From: Rivibacter subsaxonicus
Lineage (GTDB): Bacteria > Pseudomonadota > Gammaproteobacteria > Burkholderiales > Burkholderiaceae_C
Length of the DNA stretch: 64,000 nt
Assembly (NCBI RefSeq): GCF_004217215.1
Contig: NZ_SHKP01000007.1
Location: forward strand, 248,001-312,000
Reading direction: 5' to 3'
Shown here: positions 1-8,123 of the stretch, in pieces
How positions within the stretch are numbered: the first letter of the stretch is position 1
Layout: every line of letters starts with the position of its first letter
The notes under the pieces: generated by a model
Database searches by the model: none
Told to the model about the DNA's origin: nothing
What the model saw: only the letters and a program-made list of their open reading frames with translations
Made by a program: the position numbers and the translations under genes

Positions 1-2
1 TG

Positions 3-371
3 AGCGCGTTCTACAGCGCGACCACCGAGCTCGGCATTGCCAACAATGTGACTGCCTTCACCGCCTCGGACTTCGGCCGCACGCTCGCGTCCAATGGCGA
101 CGGCACCGACCATGGCTGGGGCAACCACCACTTCGTTGTCGGTGGCGCGGTGCGCGGCCAGCGCTTCTACGGCACGGCCCCGGCGGTGGAGGTGGGCGGA
201 GCGGGCGATGTTGGCCAGGGCCGCCTTCTGCCGACCACCTCGGTCGATCAGTTCGCGGCCACGCTGGCCACGTGGTTCGGCGTCTCGGCCAGCGAGATGC
301 CGCTGGTGGTGCCCAACATCGACAGCTTTGGCGGCAGTGGCTACCCGGCGAACCTGGGCTTCCTCGGCTGA
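3..371 (+). CDS. DUF1501 family protein, C-terminal part (5' end outside window)
   Basis: Only the last 122 codons are present; the frame is open from base 3 and ends at TGA 369-371. The segment TAFTASDFGRTL followed by HGWGNHHFVVGG is the characteristic C-terminal block of DUF1501 proteins, a sulfatase/alkaline-phosphatase-like family usually exported by Tat and usually encoded next to a DUF1800 gene. The partner would lie left of the window. The function of the family is not established. The stretch ends normally, and a TPR-gene fragment on the other strand follows 20 bases later. Confidence 0.85.
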   Translation, partial: SAFYSATTELGIANNVTAFTASDFGRTLASNGDGTDHGWGNHHFVVGGAVRGQRFYGTAPAVEVGGAGDVGQGRLLPTTSVDQFAATLATWFGVSASEMPLVVPNIDSFGGSGYPANLGFLG

Positions 372-391
372 ATGCCGAAAGTGACGACCGT

Positions 392-493
392 TCACGGCTT
401 GTAGGCCGTGATCGCCTTCTGAAGGTCACGGTACTCCGCGCAGCCGCTGCCGCAGAGGTTCTTCAATCCGCCCAGAGGCTCGCGCGCCGGGCC
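392..493 (-). pseudogene. C-terminal fragment of a duplicated TPR-protein gene
   Basis: Read on the minus strand from about 493 down to TGA at 394-392, this encodes a peptide ending GLKNLCGSGCAEYRDLQKAI followed by TAYKP. The intact TPR protein encoded at 1668-2135 ends ALKSICGTGCEEYRDLEQAI followed by AAYKP. The match covers roughly the last 30 residues, including both cysteines, and stops abruptly; no start or signal peptide lies upstream. The nucleotide sequence has diverged, so the duplication is not recent. I read it as the surviving 3' end of a second gene copy whose body was lost or replaced by the lipoprotein gene now next to it. Confidence 0.7.
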
Positions 494-501
494 GATGCTG
501 T

Positions 502-1596
502 TCAACGAGCCTGCGCAAGATCGCGTGCGACGACCTCGATCGCCGCACGCAGCAATGCGGCCCGCGGCACATCGTCCTCGAACAGCGGCGCCAGCAGCGG
601 CATGGCCTCCGACAGGCGCATCGCGATGCCCCAGTGATCGGCGTTGACGAAGCCGAGCAGCGCGCCGGGCACGGCCACCGCGTCGCCCAGCAGCAACTGG
701 CTGTCGTTGAGCGGATCGATCTTCGCCAGCTTGGAGTACGACAGTTTCAGCGCCGGCGAGAGCTGATCCGAGTCAGGCAGGGCGGCGATCGAGTAGAGCG
801 GGATGCCGACTTGCGCCCCATGCTCAGACCACCAGGCCTGGCGCACGTCGCGCCGCAGGTCCCGCAGTTCCTCGCCATCGCCGGCGGCGCAGCGGTCGAA
901 GGGCAATCGCATCAGCGTGGCGCGATAGAGGGATTCGTTGTCTTCGGCCAGCGGCGAGCCCCCGAAGGCACCGGCGATGCCGACGATGGCAGCAACGCGC
1001 TTGCCCGCCTGCGGGTACCGCACCGCCATCTCGAGCGCATCGGGCAGTCCCTTGGAGTAGGCGAACATGATCAGCGGCCGCCCGTCGTCGGGCAGGGCGG
1101 CGATCTCGCTTGCCAGCAGCGCGGCGTTGGCCACGCTGCTGGTGCGACCGCCGACCGCCATGTCGACGACCTCGAAGCCTTGCTCGCGCAGTGCCGCGAT
1201 GGCATCGACGAAGGGTCGCGCGGCCGGCTTCAAGCACTCGGCCAGCAGCCCCGGCACGATGGCGATGCGAAAGCGGCTCGCGACCGGCACCGTGGCTGCC
1301 ACCGGCGGCGGCGCGGGCGCTTCGTCGGCCGCGGCTACCAGCACGTCGGCGCAGGGCCGATCCGCCTTGGCGTCGAGCCTCGAGCACAGCTCGACGCGGA
1401 ACTCGGCGCGCAGGTCGCGCAGCCCCGTGCGATCGCGCGCGGCCCGTGACAGCGATGGCCCGTGCTCGCTGTCTGCGGCGGGCGGCGTGGCGCAGCCGGC
1501 CAGGAACAGCGCGCCGATCGCGACGAGCCCGCGAAACGCGAGTGCCCGTGCCGACAGCCGGCGCAGGCTGCTGGTCGCGTGACGCTGCGCTTGCAT
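502..1596 (-). CDS. lipoprotein with alpha/beta-hydrolase-like features
   Basis: About 364 residues. The N-terminus has a basic region, a hydrophobic stretch and a lipobox (FLAGC), so the mature protein should be a lipid-anchored envelope protein. Mid-protein AYSKG resembles a nucleophile elbow with serine, and a late NADHWG could supply the histidine, which suggests an alpha/beta-hydrolase fold; I cannot name a substrate. An alternative ATG lies 18 bases upstream (1614), but the nearer one gives a compact signal peptide. It is the last gene of a minus-strand series amidohydrolase, TPR protein, lipoprotein. Confidence 0.65.
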   Translation of the reverse strand: MQAQRHATSSLRRLSARALAFRGLVAIGALFLAGCATPPAADSEHGPSLSRAARDRTGLRDLRAEFRVELCSRLDAKADRPCADVLVAAADEAPAPPPVAATVPVASRFRIAIVPGLLAECLKPAARPFVDAIAALREQGFEVVDMAVGGRTSSVANAALLASEIAALPDDGRPLIMFAYSKGLPDALEMAVRYPQAGKRVAAIVGIAGAFGGSPLAEDNESLYRATLMRLPFDRCAAGDGEELRDLRRDVRQAWWSEHGAQVGIPLYSIAALPDSDQLSPALKLSYSKLAKIDPLNDSQLLLGDAVAVPGALLGFVNADHWGIAMRLSEAMPLLAPLFEDDVPRAALLRAAIEVVARDLAQAR

Positions 1597-1667
1597 GGTG
1601 CGTCGAGGGTACACGGCGCGACGCCGGCCGCCAATCCGCGGCCGGCACCGGCGTGCGGGGGCGTCGC

Positions 1668-2135
1668 TCAGGGCTTGTACGCGGCGATCGCCTGCTCGAG
1701 GTCGCGGTATTCCTCGCAGCCGGTGCCGCAGATGCTCTTCAGCGCCACCAGGTGCTCGCGCGCCTTGTCGGGCTGCCTGGCCATCAGGTAGGCCTCGCCG
1801 ATGTATTCGTGCGCGCCCTTGTGCTTCGGGTCGAGCTTGAGCGCGGTGCCGTAGCTGCGAAACGCGGCGTCGAGGTTGCCGCTCTTGCGATAGCTGTAGC
1901 CGAGCCAGTTGTGGACGTTGGCGTTGGTCGGATCCTTCTGCTCGGCGGCCTTGAGCGTCGTGATCGCCTCGGCGTAGCGCTGCTGCTCGATCTGGCCGCG
2001 CGCGGTCTTGAGTTCGCGGCTGAGGTCGGGGGCCGACGGCGCCGCCTCCGTGCTGTCGTTCATGTCGGCGAATGCCGGCGTTCCGGCGAGCAGCGCAACA
2101 GCCAGCAGGCCGGCAGGGATGCGAAGCATGGACAT
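1668..2135 (-). CDS. secreted TPR-repeat protein
   Basis: 155 residues. A signal peptide (hydrophobic stretch ending ALLAGTPAFA) is followed by tandem tetratricopeptide units; NVHNWLGYSYRKSGNLDAAF and the next unit (GAHEYIGEAYLMARQPDKA) are clear TPR motifs. Two cysteines near the C-terminus (ICGTGC) could form a periplasmic disulfide. TPR domains are protein-binding scaffolds, and no partner can be assigned. It starts 28 bases downstream of the amidohydrolase stop and is probably cotranscribed with it. A diverged copy of its C-terminus survives at 392-493. Confidence 0.85.
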   Translation of the reverse strand: MSMLRIPAGLLAVALLAGTPAFADMNDSTEAAPSAPDLSRELKTARGQIEQQRYAEAITTLKAAEQKDPTNANVHNWLGYSYRKSGNLDAAFRSYGTALKLDPKHKGAHEYIGEAYLMARQPDKAREHLVALKSICGTGCEEYRDLEQAIAAYKP

Positions 2136-2163
2136 GGATGCGGCTCCTCGCTGGAGAACGGAT

Positions 2164-3357
2164 TCAACGCGGCGCGGCCAGCCACTGCTCGGCCAGCCGC
2201 ACCCAGAAGGTGGCGCCGAGCGGGATCAGCTCGTCGTTGAAGTCGTAGCTCGGGTTGTGCAGCATGCAAGGCCCGAGGCCGTGGCCGCCCTCGCGGTGGC
2301 TGCCGTCGCCGTTGCCGATCACGAAGTAGGCCCCCGGCTTGTGCTGCAGGAAGTAGCTGAAGTCCTCGGCGCCCATCGTCGGCTCCATCTCGAAGACGTT
2401 CTGCGCGCCCACCATCTCTTGCATCACGCAGCGCGCGAAGGCGGTCTCGGCCGTGTGGTTGATGGTCGGCGGGTAGTTGCGGGCGAACTCGAACTCGCAA
2501 GTGGCCTCGAAGGCGGCGCAGGTCGCCTCGGCCACCGTCTTCATGCGGCGCTCGATCAGGTCCAGCACCTCGGTCGTGAAGGTGCGCACCGTGCCCTGGA
2601 TCTCGACGCTGTCGGGCACCACGTTGGTGGCCTCGCCGGCGTGGATCATCGTCACCGAGATCACGCCGGTGTCGATCGGCCGCTTGTTGCGCGTGATGAT
2701 GGTCTGGAAGGCCTGCACCATCTGGCAGGCCACCGGCACCGGGTCGATGCCCAGGTGCGGCATCGCGCCATGCGAACCCTTGCCGCGGATCGTGATCTTG
2801 AACTCGTTGCTCGACGCGAAGCAGGGCCCGTCCTTGATCGCGAACTGGCCGGCCGCCATGCCGGGCCAGTTGTGCATGCCGAAGATCGCCTCCATCGGGA
2901 AGCGCTCGAACAGGCCGTCCTTGATCATCTCGCGGGCGCCGCCGCCACCTTCCTCGGCCGGCTGGAACACCAGGTAGACGGTGCCGTCGAAGTTGCGATG
3001 CTTGGAGAGATGCTTGGCCGCGGCCAGCAGCATCGCGGTGTGGCCGTCGTGGCCGCAGGCGTGCATCTTGCCGGCATGCTGGCTGGCGTGGGCGAACTTG
3101 TTGTGCTCGCTCATCGGCAGCGCGTCGATGTCGGCGCGCAGGCCGACCGCGCGCGATGACGATCCGTTCTGCACGATGCCGACCACGCCGGTCGTGCCGA
3201 GGCCGCGGTGGATCGGAATGCCCCAGTCGCCGAGCGCCTTGGCGATCACGTCCGCGGTGCGCTGCTCCTGGAAGCAGAGCTCGGGATGGGCGTGCAGGTC
3301 ACGCCGGATGGCCTTGACCGCCGCCGCATCGGCCAGGATCGATTCGATCAGTTGCAT
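2164..3357 (-). CDS. M20-family metal-dependent amidohydrolase (hippurate hydrolase/IAA-amino acid hydrolase type)
   Basis: 397 residues, the usual length for the HipO/AbgB/ILR1-type branch of M20D peptidases. Metal-site motifs are visible: HACGHDGH in the N-terminal catalytic half, the EEGG block, and HNWPG further on; the dimerisation insert lies between about residues 185 and 300. These enzymes hydrolyse N-acyl amino acids. The ATG at 3357 is preferred over the upstream 3390 start because it follows GGAG at proper spacing and gives the standard MQLI..LHAHPEL N-terminus. No signal peptide, so it should be cytoplasmic. Confidence 0.9.
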   Translation of the reverse strand: MQLIESILADAAAVKAIRRDLHAHPELCFQEQRTADVIAKALGDWGIPIHRGLGTTGVVGIVQNGSSSRAVGLRADIDALPMSEHNKFAHASQHAGKMHACGHDGHTAMLLAAAKHLSKHRNFDGTVYLVFQPAEEGGGGAREMIKDGLFERFPMEAIFGMHNWPGMAAGQFAIKDGPCFASSNEFKITIRGKGSHGAMPHLGIDPVPVACQMVQAFQTIITRNKRPIDTGVISVTMIHAGEATNVVPDSVEIQGTVRTFTTEVLDLIERRMKTVAEATCAAFEATCEFEFARNYPPTINHTAETAFARCVMQEMVGAQNVFEMEPTMGAEDFSYFLQHKPGAYFVIGNGDGSHREGGHGLGPCMLHNPSYDFNDELIPLGATFWVRLAEQWLAAPR

Positions 3358-3439
3358 CGCGCTGCTCCAGCTGTTGCCACCCGACCGCATTGCAGCGGCA
3401 CAGGGCGAGCAGCGATGGTAGCGCCGCGACCGACAGTGA

Positions 3440-4570
3440 TCAGCGGCGCACGCGGCCGTCGGCGCCGAGGATGGTCAACTCGACGAAGGACGAGCCGGTG
3501 TGCTTGCGCGCGCCGAAGTCGACCCGGAAGCCGCCCAGGTCAACGTCGCGCATGCCTTCGAGGCCGGCCACGAAACTCTCGCGGCCGGTGCCGCCGCGGC
3601 GCAGACCCTCGAGCAGGACCCGCGCGGCGACGTATCCCTCCATGCTGCTGTAGTCAGGCTTGGCGTCGGCGCCCGTCGCGGCGAGGGCCTGCAGGTATTC
3701 GCCGGCCAGCGCGCCGACCGGCGCGAAGGGGTAGGGCATGACCTGGCTGACCACCACGCCACGGGCGTCGGGGCCGAGCTCGTCGGCCAGGGCCTGGGTG
3801 CCGACGAAGCTGACGTTGTAGAACTGGCCGCCGTAGCCGGCCTTGCGCGCGCCGCGGATGAAGGCGGCGCAACTGCGGTACGCGCTGACCTGGATCACCG
3901 CGTCGGGCTGTGCCGCCAGCAGCGTCTTGAGCGCGGCCTCGACGTCGACCGAGTTGCGCTCGACGGTGGCCACGGCCACCGGCAGCAACGACAGCGGCTC
4001 CATCGCGCGCTTCACGCCCGCCAGGCCGGCCTGCCCGTAGCTGTCGTTCTGGTGGAAGACCGCGATGCGCTTGAAGCCGGTCGATGCGAGCTGGTTGACG
4101 ATGCGCGCGGTCTCGTCGAAGTACGAGGCGCGCACGTGGAAAACGTTGCGGTTGAAGGGTTCGCGCAGCGCCTGCGCACCGGTGAAAGGCGCGAAGAACG
4201 GCACATCCGCCTCGCTCGCCAAGGGCAGCGCGGCCAGGCTGGTCGGCGTGCCGATGTAGCCGAACAGCGCGAAGACGCCGTCCTTGATGAGCTTGGTCGT
4301 GTTGGCCTTGCAGCGCTCGGGTTCGTAGCCGTCGTCGAGCGTGCGCAGCTCGATCTGCGCCCCGGCCACGCCGCCGCGGGCGTTGCTGCGCTCGAAGGCG
4401 AGCCGGGCACCGCGCTGAAACTGCAACCCGAGCTGTGCCGCGGCGCCGGTCAGCGGTGCCGACTGGCCCAACACGATCCGGCGATCACCGGTCTGGGCCA
4501 GCGCGGGCAGACCCAGGCTCGCGGCGGCGGCCGCTGCCGCTCCATGCAGAAGGTGGCGTCGTTGCAGCAT
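3440..4570 (-). CDS. ABC transporter substrate-binding protein, branched-chain amino acid (Peripla_BP_6) type, copy 1
   Basis: 376 residues. The N-terminus MLQRRHLLHGAAAAAA has a twin-arginine-like motif (RRHLL) before a hydrophobic stretch ending LALA, so export could be by Tat. The body has the type I periplasmic-binding fold seen in LivJ-like proteins (IVLGQSAPLTG at the start, NDSYGQAG in mid-protein). RBS GGGGAG lies 5-6 bases before the ATG. It is a close paralogue of the protein encoded at 4683-5816, with a 58-base perfectly identical stretch. No permease or ATPase genes of the LivHMGF type are in the window, so the transporter partner is unknown. Confidence 0.85.
   Translation of the reverse strand: MLQRRHLLHGAAAAAAASLGLPALAQTGDRRIVLGQSAPLTGAAAQLGLQFQRGARLAFERSNARGGVAGAQIELRTLDDGYEPERCKANTTKLIKDGVFALFGYIGTPTSLAALPLASEADVPFFAPFTGAQALREPFNRNVFHVRASYFDETARIVNQLASTGFKRIAVFHQNDSYGQAGLAGVKRAMEPLSLLPVAVATVERNSVDVEAALKTLLAAQPDAVIQVSAYRSCAAFIRGARKAGYGGQFYNVSFVGTQALADELGPDARGVVVSQVMPYPFAPVGALAGEYLQALAATGADAKPDYSSMEGYVAARVLLEGLRRGGTGRESFVAGLEGMRDVDLGGFRVDFGARKHTGSSFVELTILGADGRVRR
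3776..3833. repeat. 58-base perfect direct repeat inside paralogue 1 (partner 5025-5082)
   Basis: The sequence from 3776 to 3833 is identical to 5025-5082; both encode the same segment (YNVSFVGTQALADEL) of the two tandem substrate-binding protein genes. Flanking bases also match with few differences. Such exact identity among silent sites indicates recent duplication or gene conversion, and provides a substrate for recombination that would fuse the two genes. Confidence 0.85.
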
Positions 4571-4682
4571 GCTGCTCCCCGATGATGTTCGTTGTTCTTC
4601 TGGTGCGCCGCCCCGACCGAGGCTTGCGCGCCGCCAGACGCGCGCACGACGCGATGCTCGCCGTCCGTGGCGCGCAGCGCGA

Positions 4683-5816
4683 CTAGCGAGTCACGCGGCC
4701 GTCGCCGGTCAGCATCGACAGGTCGACGAAGCGCGAGGCGACCCGGTCGCGCGGGCCGAAGGCCACGTTGAAGCCGCCCAGGTTGAGGCTGTTGAGCGAC
4801 TCCAGGCCCGCCACCAGGCCATCGCGCGAGGCGCCGCGGCCGGCCCGCTTGAGGCCTTCGCTGAACACGCGCGCCGCGAGGTAGCCCTCGAGGCTGGAGT
4901 AGTTGGCGCTGTAGTCGCCGCCGGCCTTCTTGACCGCCTCGAGGTACTCGCGCACCACCGGCGTGGCCGGCGAGTAGGGGAATGGCATGACCTGGCTGAC
5001 CACCACGCCGCGGCCGTCGGTCTTGAGCTCGTCGGCCAGGGCCTGGGTGCCGACGAAGCTGACGTTGTAGAACTGGCCGCCGAAGCCGGCCTTGCGCGCC
5101 TCGCGGATGAAGGCCGCGCAGCTGCGATAGGCGCTGATCTGCACGATCGCCTGCGGCTGCAGCGGCACCAGCGCCTTGACGGCGGGCGCCACGTTGACCG
5201 TGTTGCGCTCGACGGTGGCAGTGCCGACCGGCTCCAGGTTCAGCGCCTTGAGCGCCCGCGTCACGCCGGCCAAGCCGGCGGCACCGTAGGCGTCGTTCTG
5301 GTGGAACACGGCGATGCGGTTGAGCCCGAGCGAGGTCAGGTTCTTCACGATCAGCGCGGTCTCGTCGTAGTACGAGGCGCGCACGTGGAAGACGTTGCGA
5401 TGCATCGGATCGCGCAGCGCCTCGGCACCGGTGAAGGGGCCGAAGAACGGCATCCTGGTCTCGACCACCTGCGGCAGCGCGGCCAGGCAGGTCGGCGTGC
5501 CGACATAGCCGAACAGCGCGAACACATCGTCCTTGATGAACTGCGCGGTGTTGGCCTTGCAGCGATCGGGCTCGTAGCCGTCGTCGAGCGTGCGCAGTTC
5601 CACCTGCACGCCGCCGACGCCGCCGGCCGCATTGAACTGCTCGAACCACAGCTTCGCGCCCTGGTTCATCTGGATGCCGAGCTGGGCCGCGTTGCCGGTG
5701 AAGGCAGCCGACTGGCCGAGCACGATCTTCGATTCGGCGGCACGCAGGCTCGGCACGCCCAGGGTGGCGGCGGCTGCGGCGGCGGTGCCACGCAGCAGAT
5801 GGCGACGGGAGATCAT
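4683..5816 (-). CDS. ABC transporter substrate-binding protein, branched-chain amino acid type, copy 2
   Basis: 377 residues from the ATG at 5816; the reading frame is open further upstream, but MISRRHLLRGTAAAAA is the proper signal sequence and carries a twin-arginine motif. Alignment by eye with copy 1 is nearly gap-free (IVLGQSAAFTG, ELRTLDDGYEPDRCKANT, FGYVGTPTCLAALP, SAYRSCAAFIREARKAG). It lies 112 bases upstream of copy 1 in the transcription direction, so the two are probably one transcript that starts in the 5817-6047 region. The ligand is unknown; the paralogue pair may bind related compounds. Confidence 0.85.
   Translation of the reverse strand: MISRRHLLRGTAAAAAATLGVPSLRAAESKIVLGQSAAFTGNAAQLGIQMNQGAKLWFEQFNAAGGVGGVQVELRTLDDGYEPDRCKANTAQFIKDDVFALFGYVGTPTCLAALPQVVETRMPFFGPFTGAEALRDPMHRNVFHVRASYYDETALIVKNLTSLGLNRIAVFHQNDAYGAAGLAGVTRALKALNLEPVGTATVERNTVNVAPAVKALVPLQPQAIVQISAYRSCAAFIREARKAGFGGQFYNVSFVGTQALADELKTDGRGVVVSQVMPFPYSPATPVVREYLEAVKKAGGDYSANYSSLEGYLAARVFSEGLKRAGRGASRDGLVAGLESLNSLNLGGFNVAFGPRDRVASRFVDLSMLTGDGRVTR
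5025..5082. repeat. 58-base perfect direct repeat inside paralogue 2 (partner 3776-3833)
   Basis: Second member of the exact repeat pair shared by the two substrate-binding protein genes; see the entry for 3776-3833. Confidence 0.85.
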
Positions 5817-6047
5817 CCTTCGGGTTCCTCGGGGCGGTTGCGCGGGGCGGATCGGGGTCGCACCAGCGGGTTTGTCTGGATCCTCGCGAGCATAGAGGCG
5901 ATGCACCAGCTCCCGCGCCGGCCGGTGGCAGACAAGTGCGGGTTGCGCGCAAGCCGTCACACGATTGCCACGCGACACAACATGTGACACCCAGGTACTT
6001 GACTCGCGCGGCCCGCCGCCGCGAGGGCGCTGTGCCATCATTTGCGG

Positions 6048-8123
6048 ATGTTGGAAGTCCCAGATTCAGCCTCGGCCGCCGCGGGCGCCGAGCGCGTGGT
6101 CCGCGGCGCCTGCCCGCACGACTGCCCCGATACCTGCGCGCTGCGCATCACGGTCAAGGATGGCATCGCCATCAAGGTTCAGGGCGCCGCCGAACACGTC
6201 ACGACCCATGGCGCGCTGTGCACCAAGGTTGCGCGCTACCCCGAGCGCACCTACCACGCCGAGCGCGTGCTGCACCCGCTGCGGCGCGTCGGCCCCAAGG
6301 GCGAGGGGCGCTTCGAGCGCATCTCGTGGGAGGACGCGCTGGCCGAGATCGCGCAGCGGCTCTCAGCCATCGCCGCGCGCGACCCGCAGGCCATCGTGCC
6401 CTACAGCTATGCCGGCACGATGGGACTGGTGCAGGGCGAGAGCATCGCGGCGCGCTTCTTCAACCGGCTCGGCGCCTCGCTGCTGGATCGCACCATCTGC
6501 GCCAGCGCCGGCGCCGAGGCGCTCGGCGCGACGCTCGGCGCCAAGGTCGGCATGCACACCCGCTTCTTTGCCGAGGCGAAGCTGATCCTGATCTGGGGCA
6601 GCAACAGCATTGCCAGCAACCTGCACTTCTGGACCTTCGCCCAGCAGGCCAAGCGCGCCGGCGCTCGGCTGGTCTGCATCGACCCGCGGCGCACCGAGAC
6701 CGCCGACAAGTGCCACGAGCACCTGCAGCTGCGCCCCGGCAGCGATGGCGCGCTGGCGCTGGGCGTGATGCAGCAGCTGATCGTCAACGACTGGCTCGAT
6801 CACGACTACATCGCGCGGCATGTCGAGCAGGGTCCGCGCGGCTGGGATGCGTTGCGCGAGGAAGCGCTGCGCTGGCCGCCGGAGCGGGTGGCCGAGGCGA
6901 CCGGGCTGGCCGTCGAGCAGATCGTGCGGCTGGCCTTCGACTACGGCACGACCCGTCCCGCGGCCATCCGCCTCAACTACGGCATGCAGCGCGTGGCCGG
7001 CGGCGGCAACGCGGTGCGGCTGATCGCCACGCTGCCGGCGCTGGTCGGCGCCTGGCGCGAGCGCGGCGGCGGCATGCTGCTGTCGAGTTCGGGCTGGTTC
7101 CAGCCCGACAAGGCCGCGCTGCAGCGGCCCGAGCTGCTCGCCGGTCGCAGGCCGCGCACGATCAACATGAGCACGATCGGTGACGATCTGCTGCGCGAGA
7201 CCTCGCCCGAATTCGGCCCGCGCATCGAGGCGCTGCTGGTCTACAACAGCAATCCGGTCGCTGTCGCACCCGAGTCGCCGAAGGTGGTGCAGGGCTTCGG
7301 CCGCGAGGACCTGTTCACCGTGGTGCTCGAGCATTTCCTGACCGACACCGCCGACCACGCCGACATCGTGCTGCCGGCTACGACCCAGCTCGAGCACCTC
7401 GACATCCACACCAGCTACGGCCACACCGACGTGCTGCTCAACGAGCCGGCCATCGCACCGCTCGGCGAGGCCTTGCCCAACACGGAGATCTTTCGCCGCC
7501 TGGCGGCGCGGATGGGCTTCGGCGAGCCCTGCTTCGCCGACAGCGACGAGCAGCTCGCGCGCCAGGCCTTTGGCGATTGCATCGACTTCGAGGCGCTGCG
7601 CGCCACCGGTTGGGTCTCGCTGCCGATCGCCGACGCGCCCTTCGCCGACGGCGGCTTCCCGACGCCCGATGGCCGCGTGCGGATCGACGCGCCGGGCCAT
7701 GGTCTGCCCCGCGTCGTGCCGAACCACGAGTCGCGCGAAAGCACACCGGTGCTGGCGGCGCGCTATCCGCTGGCGATGATCTCGCCGCCGGCGCGCAACT
7801 TCCTCAACAGCAGCTTCGTCAACGTCAGGAGCCTGCGCGACATCGAGCGCGAGCCGATCGTCGAGATCCATCCCGACGATGCGGCGGCGCGCGGGCTGCA
7901 GAACGGCTCGACGGTGCGCGTCTTCAACGACCGCGGCAGCTACCTGTGCCGGGCCGAGCTCAGCACGCGCGCCCGACCCGGCGTGGTCAACGGCCTCGGC
8001 ATCTGGTGGCGCAAGCTGGGGCTGGAAGGCACCAACGTCAACGAAGTGACCCACCAGCGCCTGACCGACCTCGGCCGCGCCCCCTGCTTCTACGACGTGC
8101 TGGTCGAGGTGGCGTCGGCGTGA
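6048..8123 (+). CDS. molybdopterin-dependent oxidoreductase with N-terminal 4Fe-4S cluster
   Basis: 691 residues. An N-terminal cysteine set (Cys22, 26, 30 in ACPHDCPDTC, then Cys58 in GALCTK) is the [4Fe-4S] motif of the DMSO reductase superfamily. The molybdopterin-binding central part shows IWGSN and IDPRRTETA, and the C-terminal dinucleotide-binding beta-barrel runs from about residue 570 (PARNFLNSSFVNV, VEIHPDDAAARGL). There is no Tat signal, so it is a cytoplasmic member. The substrate is unknown. ATG 6048 is used; a TTG two codons upstream is possible. It overlaps the next gene by four bases. Confidence 0.88.
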   Translation: MLEVPDSASAAAGAERVVRGACPHDCPDTCALRITVKDGIAIKVQGAAEHVTTHGALCTKVARYPERTYHAERVLHPLRRVGPKGEGRFERISWEDALAEIAQRLSAIAARDPQAIVPYSYAGTMGLVQGESIAARFFNRLGASLLDRTICASAGAEALGATLGAKVGMHTRFFAEAKLILIWGSNSIASNLHFWTFAQQAKRAGARLVCIDPRRTETADKCHEHLQLRPGSDGALALGVMQQLIVNDWLDHDYIARHVEQGPRGWDALREEALRWPPERVAEATGLAVEQIVRLAFDYGTTRPAAIRLNYGMQRVAGGGNAVRLIATLPALVGAWRERGGGMLLSSSGWFQPDKAALQRPELLAGRRPRTINMSTIGDDLLRETSPEFGPRIEALLVYNSNPVAVAPESPKVVQGFGREDLFTVVLEHFLTDTADHADIVLPATTQLEHLDIHTSYGHTDVLLNEPAIAPLGEALPNTEIFRRLAARMGFGEPCFADSDEQLARQAFGDCIDFEALRATGWVSLPIADAPFADGGFPTPDGRVRIDAPGHGLPRVVPNHESRESTPVLAARYPLAMISPPARNFLNSSFVNVRSLRDIEREPIVEIHPDDAAARGLQNGSTVRVFNDRGSYLCRAELSTRARPGVVNGLGIWWRKLGLEGTNVNEVTHQRLTDLGRAPCFYDVLVEVASA

